From: Maribellus sediminis
Lineage (GTDB): Bacteria; Bacteroidota; Bacteroidia; Bacteroidales; Prolixibacteraceae
Reading direction: 5' to 3'
Length of the DNA stretch: 64,000 bases
Assembly: GCF_011799805.1 (NCBI RefSeq)
Contig: NZ_WXUB01000004.1
Span: 558,001 to 622,000 of the forward strand
The notes under the pieces were generated by a model, which did not search any database, had not been told where the DNA came from, and was given only the letters and a program-made list of their open reading frames with translations. Position 1 is the stretch's first letter. Each line of letters opens with the position of its first letter. The position numbers and the translations under genes were made by a program. Shown one piece after another: positions 54,499-61,309 of this stretch.

Positions 54499-54613
54499 CC
54501 CCGGCATAAATGCCGGGGTTAGTGAGCCATCATTGGTGTATATTCAAGTTAATGAATAACTCCGGTCTTTAGACCGGAGATCAGGAGCAGCAGACAGGAA
54601 TGGGCTTAAGCCC
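54499..54613. repeat. REP-like unit, right copy of the 115-bp direct repeat
   Basis: CCCCGGCATAAATGCCGGGG (54499-54518), CTCCGGTCTTTAGACCGGAG (54560-54579) and GGGCTTAAGCCC (54602-54613), each exactly 593 bp from its partner in the left copy. Most intervening bases are the same as well. Confidence 0.88.
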
Positions 54614-54628
54614 TTGATGATGCTGATT

Positions 54629-54684
54629 GGGCTAAAGCCCGGGTGGATATCGTGATGATAGCATCCCCATACTTCAGTCTGGGG
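54629..54684. repeat. Trailing REP-like palindromes
   Basis: GGGCTAAAGCCC (54629-54640) and a mismatched CCCCATACT-TC-AGTCTGGGG (54665-54684), which continues into GTTAGTC as in the full units. Confidence 0.7.
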
Positions 54685-54710
54685 TTAGTCATAAGGGATA
54701 TTAACGCCGC

Positions 54711-55427
54711 TTATTCAACCACAGCCTCATCCTTTTTGCGGCGTTTTTTTACCACCTCGTTGTTTTCGGCGATAATGGTGGCCACGGTGCGGGCAAAGGC
54801 GCCATAGGCCGGCTCATCTACCAGTTCCATGGCACGCAGGTACACCACAATCTTATCGTTGATCAGCGATAGCACGTCAGCCTTCATTTTAGTGGCATTG
54901 GCCTGGGTGCTTTCTTCGGCTTTTTCCTGTTCGTAGGCAATGCGGGCAGCCTCGAATGCCACCTGTGCGGTTTGCAGTGCAGCTACGGTATCGGCGCAAC
55001 CCGGAAGCAGGGCGATGGCATCCTGTATTTTCGGTTTACTCAGGTCGTCGAGCAGCGAGGCAATCAGCGACGATTCGGAGGCATAACTCTCATGTATAAT
55101 GCGCAGGCCATATTTCTCGAAAACATCGTCAACCAATTCGGCAGCTGCCTGTACGGCCTGATCGGGGTGGTGGAGGTAGCCCACCAGCAGGTAACTTAAC
55201 GAGCGAAGTGGCTGGTCGCGGGCTTCGTCTTTCTCTTCCAGGTCGCTTTCGGCTTTGCTACGCTTAATGGCTACTGTAAGTGCCGCTGAAAGGCTTTCAA
55301 GATCGATGAACATCTCGCTGAGGTGCGTGTCGGTACTCAGGCTCGTGGTTTTGTACGCGCCTATCATGCGCATACTCACGGCGTCAACTTCAGTGACGCG
55401 GCTTTTACTCATTAAAATTGGGATCAT
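54711..55427 (-). CDS. Uncharacterized helical protein, possibly DUF6261 type
   Basis: A 238-residue, mainly alpha-helical soluble protein with the start set at MIPILMSKSRVTEV; a start five codons later is equally possible. It is rich in Ala, Glu and Lys, with long amphipathic helices and a basic tail (VVKKRRKKDEAVVE). The opening, followed by SLSTDTHLSEMFIDLESLSAALTVAIKRSKAESDLEEKDEARDQPLR in style, recalls the DUF6261 family seen near mobile elements in this phylum, but I cannot confirm that. It sits between the transposase repeats and the 41-bp palindrome array. Its G+C content looks higher than that of the cassette genes beyond the array. Confidence 0.6.
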   Translation of the reverse strand: MIPILMSKSRVTEVDAVSMRMIGAYKTTSLSTDTHLSEMFIDLESLSAALTVAIKRSKAESDLEEKDEARDQPLRSLSYLLVGYLHHPDQAVQAAAELVDDVFEKYGLRIIHESYASESSLIASLLDDLSKPKIQDAIALLPGCADTVAALQTAQVAFEAARIAYEQEKAEESTQANATKMKADVLSLINDKIVVYLRAMELVDEPAYGAFARTVATIIAENNEVVKKRRKKDEAVVE

Positions 55428-55929
55428 AATAAATCGGTTTTTTTTTGAATGGTTTACATTAGCATCGAAGAACAAAATTTGATGTTTTTAGACGCTTATA
55501 ATTCTTGGTTAACTAAAATTATTGCAAAAGCAGCAGAATGTCAATCGATTACATACTGTTTTAGAGCATGGCAATCTGCCACGTTACCAATTCTAGCTTT
55601 CCGGAAGCGTGGCAATTTGCCACGGCCTGGTTTTTAGATTCTGCGTTAAATGGCAATTTGCCATTGCTAAACCTTTCGATAAAGTAAGTCGTGGCAACTT
55701 GCCACGTAGTCAAGTTTTCGATAAACAGCCTGTGGCAGAATGCCATGACAAAGAAAAATTGTTTATTTTTAGGAAACATAAAAAACCAAAGTACCAAATA
55801 CAATGAACTCAACTTTTGCAAAACTCCAATGCCGAACAGACCGTATTTTGGCCGGGAGAATAAAGAATTACAGTTAGTTACGTAAGTGACGCCTAATACG
55901 ATATATGTTACAGAGTAATATACACGTAC
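55428..55929. other. Gene-free stretch with the 41-bp palindrome array
   Basis: No convincing gene. It holds the regularly spaced palindromes at 55569-55746, and then about 180 bp of A+T-rich DNA running up to the GTTGTAGCC boundary of the first cassette. A short degenerate copy, AGCAGAATGTCA, lies near 55532. Confidence 0.6.
55569..55746. repeat. Five palindromes at an exact 41-bp period
   Basis: The cores TGGCA...TGCCA start at 55569, 55610, 55651, 55692 and 55733. The best copies are CGTGGCAATTTGCCACG (55608-55624) and CGTGGCAACTTGCCACG (55690-55706). The 24-28 bp between cores differ, although the last two share TTTCGATAAA. The period is close to four helical turns, so all five would face the same side of the DNA. 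Confidence 0.85.
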
Positions 55930-55944
55930 GTTGTAGCCAATAAT

Positions 55945-56796
55945 ATGAGACGCATCAGACATATAATAGCATTGATTGTAATAGGGATAAATATATATCC
56001 TTGTATTCCTGATACTATAAAGATTTTCAGGACAGGTGGTGGTCCATTCGGATTTGGAATAATACTAATTCCGATTTTAATGATTATTCATCTGTCACTT
56101 ATTCCAGCGATTTTGACTTTTACGAAAAAATATAATCGTAAAAACGGATTGATAGTTCTTAATGTAATCGGATTGGTTGTTGGGGTATTTTATGTTTATA
56201 TGTGGCTTACAGTTGATACAAAGCCTATTGACAAAAAAGATACAAACAGATTTGTTTTAAACCCCAACTTGATTACAGAATTTCACCGTGATGACAGATT
56301 AAATCCAAATAACCCAGATTTTCAATTTTATACAATTGCTTCGTTTTGCGCTGATTTAAATAATAATGAAAAAGCGGATACGATAATTCTAAAAAGACTT
56401 AAAGGTTGGGAAAATGACCCTGGCGATTTTCAACAAATCCAAATTACGACAGATAATGGAACTATCTGGACTGAAACAAACTTTGATGGTTGGGTTCGCT
56501 TTGATAATAATTATTACGTCCCTGATTCAGTAAAAAGATTAAATCAACTTGATACAGATTTGCTTTTATTGACAGATTTTGAGAATACGAAAATCCTTGG
56601 ATTATTCGGCTGGGTTTATGCGAGTGAATCTGGACTTTTAACAATAATTGATTTTAATACAAAACAACCAAGGATAATGATTAATAAAAATCTGGATTTA
56701 GTTGGTATTGATAATCAAAAAATCACCATCCAAGATTCAGAAGATAAGTGTTGGATTGAGAATATAAACAACAGATTAATAATGAATTGTGAATAA
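55945..56796 (+). CDS. Cassette gene 1: unknown membrane-anchored protein
   Basis: A 283-residue protein with three hydrophobic segments near the N-terminus (about 7-24, 36-58 and 70-90) and a soluble C-terminal region of about 185 residues. The soluble part has a repeat-like tone (LNNNEKADTIILKRLKGWENDPGDFQ, DTDLLLLTDFENTKIL), recalling beta-rich secreted proteins, but I recognise no family. The codon use is strongly A+T-biased compared with nearby household genes. The ATG lies 15 bp after the GTTGTAGCC boundary, and the stop is 6 bp before the matching TGGCTACAAC, so the gene fills the unit. Confidence 0.75.
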   Translation: MRRIRHIIALIVIGINIYPCIPDTIKIFRTGGGPFGFGIILIPILMIIHLSLIPAILTFTKKYNRKNGLIVLNVIGLVVGVFYVYMWLTVDTKPIDKKDTNRFVLNPNLITEFHRDDRLNPNNPDFQFYTIASFCADLNNNEKADTIILKRLKGWENDPGDFQQIQITTDNGTIWTETNFDGWVRFDNNYYVPDSVKRLNQLDTDLLLLTDFENTKILGLFGWVYASESGLLTIIDFNTKQPRIMINKNLDLVGIDNQKITIQDSEDKCWIENINNRLIMNCE

Positions 56797-56801
56797 ATTA
56801 C

Positions 56802-56935
56802 TGGCTACAACACGCGGTATAAAACATTGGGGTTTAAGTGGTTATCAAACATTCTGCCACGCATTAAGTTCGGTGTAACTGGACAGGATAGTAGCCCGCA
56901 ATCCCCAACGATTTCATACCGCCACCGTTAACGCC
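56802..56935 (+). repeat. Cassette recombination-site candidate 1 (attC-like)
   Basis: It runs from TGGCTACAAC to GTTAACGCC, about 134 bp. Inside, GCGGTATAAAACATTGGGG (56814-56832) pairs imperfectly with CCCCAACGATTTCATACCGC near the other end. Mismatched stems with unpaired bases are a hallmark of integron attC sites, which are read as folded single strands. Confidence 0.6.
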
Positions 56936-56960
56936 AAGTTTAAACTGAAATTCTACAAAT

Positions 56961-58379
56961 ATGAGAATCAGACACAATGATATAGAAATCAATAAAACAG
57001 ACCCTTTCTCAAATTGCAAATTGGGAAGAAAAGAATATGCTCTCGTACTAACAGATATTGTAAAAAACTTCAATGACGGATTTGTATTAGCAATTGACAA
57101 TGAATGGGGAACGGGAAAAACCACATTTGTAAAAATGTGGAAACAGTATTTGGACAATAACGACTTTAAAACTTTGTACTTTAATGCTTGGGAGAATGAT
57201 TTCGAGCAAGATATTTTAGTTACATTGATTTCTGAATTAAAGGAACTTAAAACTTCCAAAAACGAAGAATCATTTAAAAAAGTAATTAATAAGGCTTTTC
57301 CACTAGCAAAAAGTTTGGCTTTGGGATTACTTAAAACTCAGATTGAAAAACATGTCGGCAATGAGTTTGTACAAGAATTCATAAATCAAACTTCAAACAG
57401 CGTGGCTGACGGATTGCAAGAACAAATTGAAATTTATGCGAGTAAGAAAAAAAGCATCGTTGAATTCAAAGAATCATTAGAAAAATTTGTTTCCCAAACA
57501 ACGGAAAACAAACCTGTTGTTTTCATAATTGATGAATTAGACAGGTGTCGACCAAATTATGCAGTCGAATTACTGGAGCAGTTAAAACATCTATTTTCTG
57601 TTCCCGGAATAGTATTCGTATTATCAATTGATAAAATCCAATTAGGAAATGCAGTTCGGGGTGTTTATGGTAGTGATTTAATAGATTCAAATGAATATCT
57701 AAGAAGATTTATTGATATCGAATATTCTATTCCCGAGCCAAACATAAAAACTTTTACAAAATACTTGTACGAATATTTTGGATTTGATGAATTCTTTGCA
57801 GAAGAACAAAGAATTCAATATCGTGAATTACAACAAGACAATTCAACTTTTATAAAGTTTGCCGCCTCACTGTTTAACTATGAAAGATTAACATTAAGAG
57901 TTCAAGAAAAAATATTTGCGCATGCAAGATTAGCTTTAACACAATTTCCTGCGAATAATTATGTCGTACCAAGTTTATTCATATTTCTAATTTATATCAA
58001 GTTCAAGCACAACACTATTTATTGTAATCTGAAAAACGAAAGGTACTCTTTACAGGAATTAGTTAATCAAGTCGAGTCAATCTTACCTGAGAATGTGGGA
58101 GAAGATGATTCACACATATTTTTATATACTCTATCAATGCTATTGAGAAGCTATAATAACTCAAGAGAGTACCAAAATAAAGAGAAACTAACAGTACAAG
58201 ACGAAAGTGACTCGAAACAAAAATTGACATTCACATCTCAGTTTGATAAATCTGAGAATAACGCGAAACTTTTGGGTTTCTTAGATTCATCACGAGGATA
58301 CTATTCAAATATTCATGATTTAAAATTAAAATACTTAATAAAAAAAATAGATATAACTGAATCTATACTACTGAATTAA
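56961..58379 (+). CDS. Cassette gene 2: KAP family P-loop NTPase
   Basis: A 472-residue KAP NTPase. Walker A is DNEWGTGKTT (46-55) and Walker B is VVFIIDELD (186-194), followed by the KAP-typical RCRPNYAVELLEQLKHLFSVPGIVFVLSIDK. The start region IxDKKEDPLxR-like opening is replaced by KTDPFSNCKLGRKEYA. A helical insertion lies between the Walker motifs (about 95-180), without the strong membrane helices found in some KAP proteins. KAP NTPases occur in defence islands and plasmid maintenance; some are proven or suspected anti-phage factors. The gene fills the unit between GTTAACGCC and GGCGTTAAC. Confidence 0.88.
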   Translation: MRIRHNDIEINKTDPFSNCKLGRKEYALVLTDIVKNFNDGFVLAIDNEWGTGKTTFVKMWKQYLDNNDFKTLYFNAWENDFEQDILVTLISELKELKTSKNEESFKKVINKAFPLAKSLALGLLKTQIEKHVGNEFVQEFINQTSNSVADGLQEQIEIYASKKKSIVEFKESLEKFVSQTTENKPVVFIIDELDRCRPNYAVELLEQLKHLFSVPGIVFVLSIDKIQLGNAVRGVYGSDLIDSNEYLRRFIDIEYSIPEPNIKTFTKYLYEYFGFDEFFAEEQRIQYRELQQDNSTFIKFAASLFNYERLTLRVQEKIFAHARLALTQFPANNYVVPSLFIFLIYIKFKHNTIYCNLKNERYSLQELVNQVESILPENVGEDDSHIFLYTLSMLLRSYNNSREYQNKEKLTVQDESDSKQKLTFTSQFDKSENNAKLLGFLDSSRGYYSNIHDLKLKYLIKKIDITESILLN

Positions 58380-58388
58380 TAAAAACCA

Positions 58389-58522
58389 GGCGTTAACAAT
58401 TTGTATATGGCAAGCGGGGGTTTTAGCGGTCTGACAAGTCAGACCTTGCGCCCACTTTCCTGCGGGTCTGACAGGATTTCATCTCGAAATCCCGCCCGGC
58501 CACAAAGAAGTGACTGTTATGC
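58389..58522 (+). repeat. Cassette recombination-site candidate 2 (attC-like)
   Basis: It runs from GGCGTTAAC to GTTATGC, 134 bp. The arm ATGGCAAGCGGGGGTTT pairs loosely with AAATCCCGCCCGGCCAC near the end. An inner perfect hairpin, GGTCTGAC-AA-GTCAGACC (58428-58445), lies within. The 5' arm resembles that of site 3. Confidence 0.6.
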
Positions 58523-58543
58523 ATGCATTCTAAAATAAGAACC

Positions 58544-59230
58544 ATGAAAAAACTAGTTAACCTTATTGCCGGAATACTAGCAGGAATTACCCCGCTAATT
58601 ATTGCCGGAATTTTTGGATTATTAATTAACAACGAGCTTCAAAATATACTTGGGATTATTCTTTGTGTAATTCTTGAACTACTGGCAGCTTGGATTGGAA
58701 TACAGATTTTTCAAAAAATTCAGCGTGTCGGAATTGTCGATTTTATGGCAGTTGTTTTTGCTTCTCCCGATTTAGACAACCTGGAACAAACCGCCAACAG
58801 TAAAACAAAAAAAAGAACTGCAAAAGAATTGACTGAACTAAACTATAAAAATCAAAGTATATTTCGGGGAGGGACACTGAAAATATTTGGAGACTGGCAT
58901 GGAGAACCGTATCAAAACGCACTTAAAATATTGCGTATAGACTATGCCGAAGATAAAAAACAAATGGTAATACAATTCTCTCGGAATACGAGAATTATAA
59001 TTGATGAACCGGGCCATATTCTCGAATCTCCATCGGTTTTGAAAATTTTATCAGCCCAAAGAGTAAAACTTGAATTTCAGCATAAAAAGAAAGGTTCAAC
59101 GGAAGAAGGTAGCTATTTTAAAAATTATACTGTGGTAAACAACAAAATTGAAACAGAAACGAACATTGATTGGACTAAACAAAAAATTGATGCGGCAATT
59201 GGTCAGGATGCACTGATAATTTTCAACTAA
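58544..59230 (+). CDS. Cassette gene 3: unknown membrane-anchored protein
   Basis: A 228-residue protein with the start set at MKKLVNLIAGILAG; an ATG seven codons earlier (58523) overlaps the GTTATGCATGC boundary. Two membrane segments fill about 5-28 and 33-55, and the remaining ~170 residues are soluble, with a mixed alpha/beta look (IFGDWHGEPYQNALKILRIDYAEDKKQMVIQFSRN). No family is recognised. The gene fills its unit, bounded by GTTATGCATGC and GCATGATAAC. Confidence 0.72.
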   Translation: MKKLVNLIAGILAGITPLIIAGIFGLLINNELQNILGIILCVILELLAAWIGIQIFQKIQRVGIVDFMAVVFASPDLDNLEQTANSKTKKRTAKELTELNYKNQSIFRGGTLKIFGDWHGEPYQNALKILRIDYAEDKKQMVIQFSRNTRIIIDEPGHILESPSVLKILSAQRVKLEFQHKKKGSTEEGSYFKNYTVVNNKIETETNIDWTKQKIDAAIGQDALIIFN

Positions 59231-59235
59231 AAAAC

Positions 59236-59368
59236 GCATGATAACTAATTATTTTATGGCAGGCGGGGTTCGTGCGGTGCCTTGCCTCGACTCATCTCTT
59301 CTCCGTATCGACCTACCTGACGGTGACGCTCTTCGATCCCGCTCTTACAACTACTACCAACTATTCGC
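59236..59368 (+). repeat. Cassette recombination-site candidate 3 (attC-like)
   Basis: It begins with GCATGATAAC and TATGGCAGGCGGGGTT, closely like site 2, and contains GATCCCGCTC as the other arm. By length its end should fall at CTATTCGC (59361-59368), where the expected GTT is missing. It looks like a decayed or variant site. Confidence 0.45.
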
Positions 59369-60073
59369 ATGACTTTTAAACCGATGAACCACTTACACAG
59401 AATATTCATTTCACTGGCAATTCTTCTAAGCGCCTTAACGCTGAATGCTCAGGAAAATATTAGGATTGAAGATTCACCTGCAAAGCTGGAATCCTTTTTC
59501 ACGTTTGATGTATTGTCATCCTTAAATACCTATAGCCCCAGGTGGCGAGTTGGATATATACGGGATATCGATCCAAAATGGAAAGTTGGACTCAATTTGG
59601 GCTGTGGAAATAAAAACATTTCTTACACCTATTTTGCAGATAAATTTGAAGAGGATTATAAATTATGGGAAATTCGACCGGAACTTTATTATGTGAGGAA
59701 GCGATCTCAAAAAGCAACAACATACGCTTCATTCGAACTTTATTACATCAATCATAAAGATGTTTTTCATAATTCAAGCTATATCCCGGTTGAAGGCGGG
59801 TGTTTTAGTTATGACCAGGCGGATTATCTCAGACAAAAATATGGTTTCAATGTCAACATTGGGACATTTAATAATTTGGGGCGAAAACTGGGACTGAATT
59901 TTTATACGGGCATAGGACTCAAGATCAGGAATAATTCATTTTCTGACATTATTAATCCTGAGCCAACCGAATGTTTTGAACGCGATATGTACGATGACTT
60001 CGAATACCGGCAAAAGGAAGGATTAAGGGCCGGTTTCAATTTTTCAATTGGATTAAAACTATTTGTAAAATAA
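59369..60073 (+). CDS. Cassette gene 4: small outer-membrane barrel protein
   Basis: A 234-residue protein; the start may be the first ATG (59369) or that five codons later (MNHLHRIFISLAILL, 59384), which gives a better signal peptide ending TLNAQ. The mature part is beta-rich with alternating aromatic strands (WRVGYIRDIDPKWKVGLNLGCG, YASFELYYINHK, GFNFSIGLKLFVK) and ends in a hydrophobic strand, as in small eight-stranded barrels. No specific family is recognised. The stop is 2 bp before the possible GCGAAT boundary. Confidence 0.75.
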   Translation: MTFKPMNHLHRIFISLAILLSALTLNAQENIRIEDSPAKLESFFTFDVLSSLNTYSPRWRVGYIRDIDPKWKVGLNLGCGNKNISYTYFADKFEEDYKLWEIRPELYYVRKRSQKATTYASFELYYINHKDVFHNSSYIPVEGGCFSYDQADYLRQKYGFNVNIGTFNNLGRKLGLNFYTGIGLKIRNNSFSDIINPEPTECFERDMYDDFEYRQKEGLRAGFNFSIGLKLFVK

Positions 60074-60075
60074 AC

Positions 60076-60120
60076 GCGAATGCCAATGCAATGATACGCT
60101 ATGGTTGGCTGCTTTATGCC
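60076..60120 (+). repeat. Possible truncated fourth cassette site
   Basis: GCGAATGCC is followed by GATACGCTATGGTTGGCTGC, which resembles the first arm of sites 2 and 3. The site is cut short where the convergent M20 gene ends, so the 3' half is missing. Confidence 0.35.
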
Positions 60121-60127
60121 TGCGCCC

Positions 60128-61174
60128 TTAGAGCTTTAACTGCTCCAGCATTTCAATGTACTGCTGAATCCCGTTCAGAATTTCGCTTTTATAAATGTAT
60201 TCATCAGCTGTGTGCGAGCGTGCCGAGTCGCCGGGGCCCATTTTTACCGAAGGGAAGGACATAATGGCCTGGTCGGAAGTGGTAGGCGAACCGTAAATTT
60301 TGATGCCTCGGTTTTTGGCGATCTGCGCAAAGGGATGCTCTTCGCTGATTCCCGAAGAATTTAAACGCACCGAGCGTGGTTTAACTTCCGAATCGAGCAA
60401 CTCGTCGATAATACGGGCGGCTTCTTTGTTGGTGTAATATTCGTTGGTACGTACATCGGCCACAAAATGACAATTGTCGGGCACTACATTGTGCTGTGTT
60501 CCGGCTTCAATCTGCGTTACCGAAATCTTTACTTTACCCAGCACTTTCGAGACTTTTTCGAATTCAAAATTGCGGAGCTTTTCAATGTCGTCGAGGGCTT
60601 TGTACAAGGCATTTTCTCCCTCTTCGCGCGCAGCATGACCCGATTTTCCGTGTGCATAGCAATCGAGTACCAGTAAGCCTTTTTCGGCCATGGCCAGCTC
60701 CATTCGGGTGGGTTCGCCAACAATGGCAAAATTAACAGGTGCTATTTCAGGCAGCACGATTTCCAATCCTCTTCGGCCCGAAATTTCTTCTTCGGCAGTG
60801 GCGGCATAAACCAGGTTAAAAGGCAAGTCTTGGCGTTCGTAAAAATGAATATAGGTAGCCAGCAATGCAACCAGCGGACCTCCGGCATCGTTGCTTCCCA
60901 GGCCATAAAGCTTGTCGCCTTCCTCGATGGGTGAGAAGGGATCTTTGGTGTAACCTTTGGCGGGTTTTACCGTGTCGATGTGCGAATTCAGCAAAACAGT
61001 CGGTTTATCGGGCGTAAAATGCAGGCAGTGTGACCAGGTATTATTTTCCTTCGTTTTAAAAGGAATGCCTTCCTTGCTCAGAAAATCGCGCATCAGGTTA
61101 GCTGCATCCGACTCTTCTTTACTAAAGGAAGGTGTTGATATGAGGGACTTTAACAAATCAATGTACTTGCTCAT
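60128..61174 (-). CDS. M20 family deacylase, N-acetylornithine deacetylase-like
   Basis: A 348-residue zinc peptidase of family M20, with the start at MSKYIDLLKSLISTPSFS; the longer frame adds an unlikely leader. Metal and catalytic motifs are LLNSHIDTV (His and Asp), GLGSNDAGGPL, TAEEEISGRRGLE (Glu-Glu) and the FVAD and DSARSHTADEYI end regions. Length and motifs fit the Bacteroidota N-acetyl- or N-succinyl-ornithine deacylase, but other M20 acyl-amino-acid hydrolases look alike. No other arg genes are near. Confidence 0.8.
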   Translation of the reverse strand: MSKYIDLLKSLISTPSFSKEESDAANLMRDFLSKEGIPFKTKENNTWSHCLHFTPDKPTVLLNSHIDTVKPAKGYTKDPFSPIEEGDKLYGLGSNDAGGPLVALLATYIHFYERQDLPFNLVYAATAEEEISGRRGLEIVLPEIAPVNFAIVGEPTRMELAMAEKGLLVLDCYAHGKSGHAAREEGENALYKALDDIEKLRNFEFEKVSKVLGKVKISVTQIEAGTQHNVVPDNCHFVADVRTNEYYTNKEAARIIDELLDSEVKPRSVRLNSSGISEEHPFAQIAKNRGIKIYGSPTTSDQAIMSFPSVKMGPGDSARSHTADEYIYKSEILNGIQQYIEMLEQLKL

Positions 61175-61309
61175 AAATGTTTCAATTGAGTGTGCAAATG
61201 TGGTAAAATTTTGCAATTTCTGAAAAGGTTCTTACTTCAAGTTTATTTCATTTGGTACAGCCTGTAACATTCTGTCTGCTATATTTGTTGCTTCTTAAAA
61301 ATTTTAAGC

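Larger units (their letters stand above)
55930..60081 (+). mobile_element. Candidate gene-cassette array (integron-like, no integrase seen)
   Basis: Four consecutive single-gene units on one strand, A+T-richer than the genes on either side. Units 1-3 begin with GTT and end with AAC inside a private inverted pair: GTTGTAGCCA (55930-55939) with TGGCTACAAC (56802-56811); GTTAACGCC (56927-56935) with GGCGTTAAC (58389-58397); and GTTATGCATGC (58516-58526) with GCATGATAAC (59236-59245). Unit 4 shows only ATTCGC (59363-59368) with GCGAAT (60076-60081). The folded spacers are about 133 bp long. No tyrosine recombinase gene is present in the window. Confidence 0.6.

Noticed and set aside
53821-54684. 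Ordinary transcription terminators
   Set aside because: The hairpins lack T-runs and recur as a fixed three-palindrome set around the transposase, so they are read as REP-like repeats.
55569-55746. Classical CRISPR array
   Set aside because: Repeat cores are only 13-17 bp and imperfect, gaps are about 24-28 bp, there are five units and no cas gene or leader.
55561-55962. A 133-codon minus-strand frame across the 41-bp palindrome array
   Set aside because: Its protein is made from the palindromes themselves and has no independent support; the array explains it better.
55930-60081. Standard class-type integron cassettes
   Set aside because: The GTT/AAC boundaries and folded sites fit, but the boxes do not match GTTRRRY and no IntI gene is present, so only an integron-like array is claimed.
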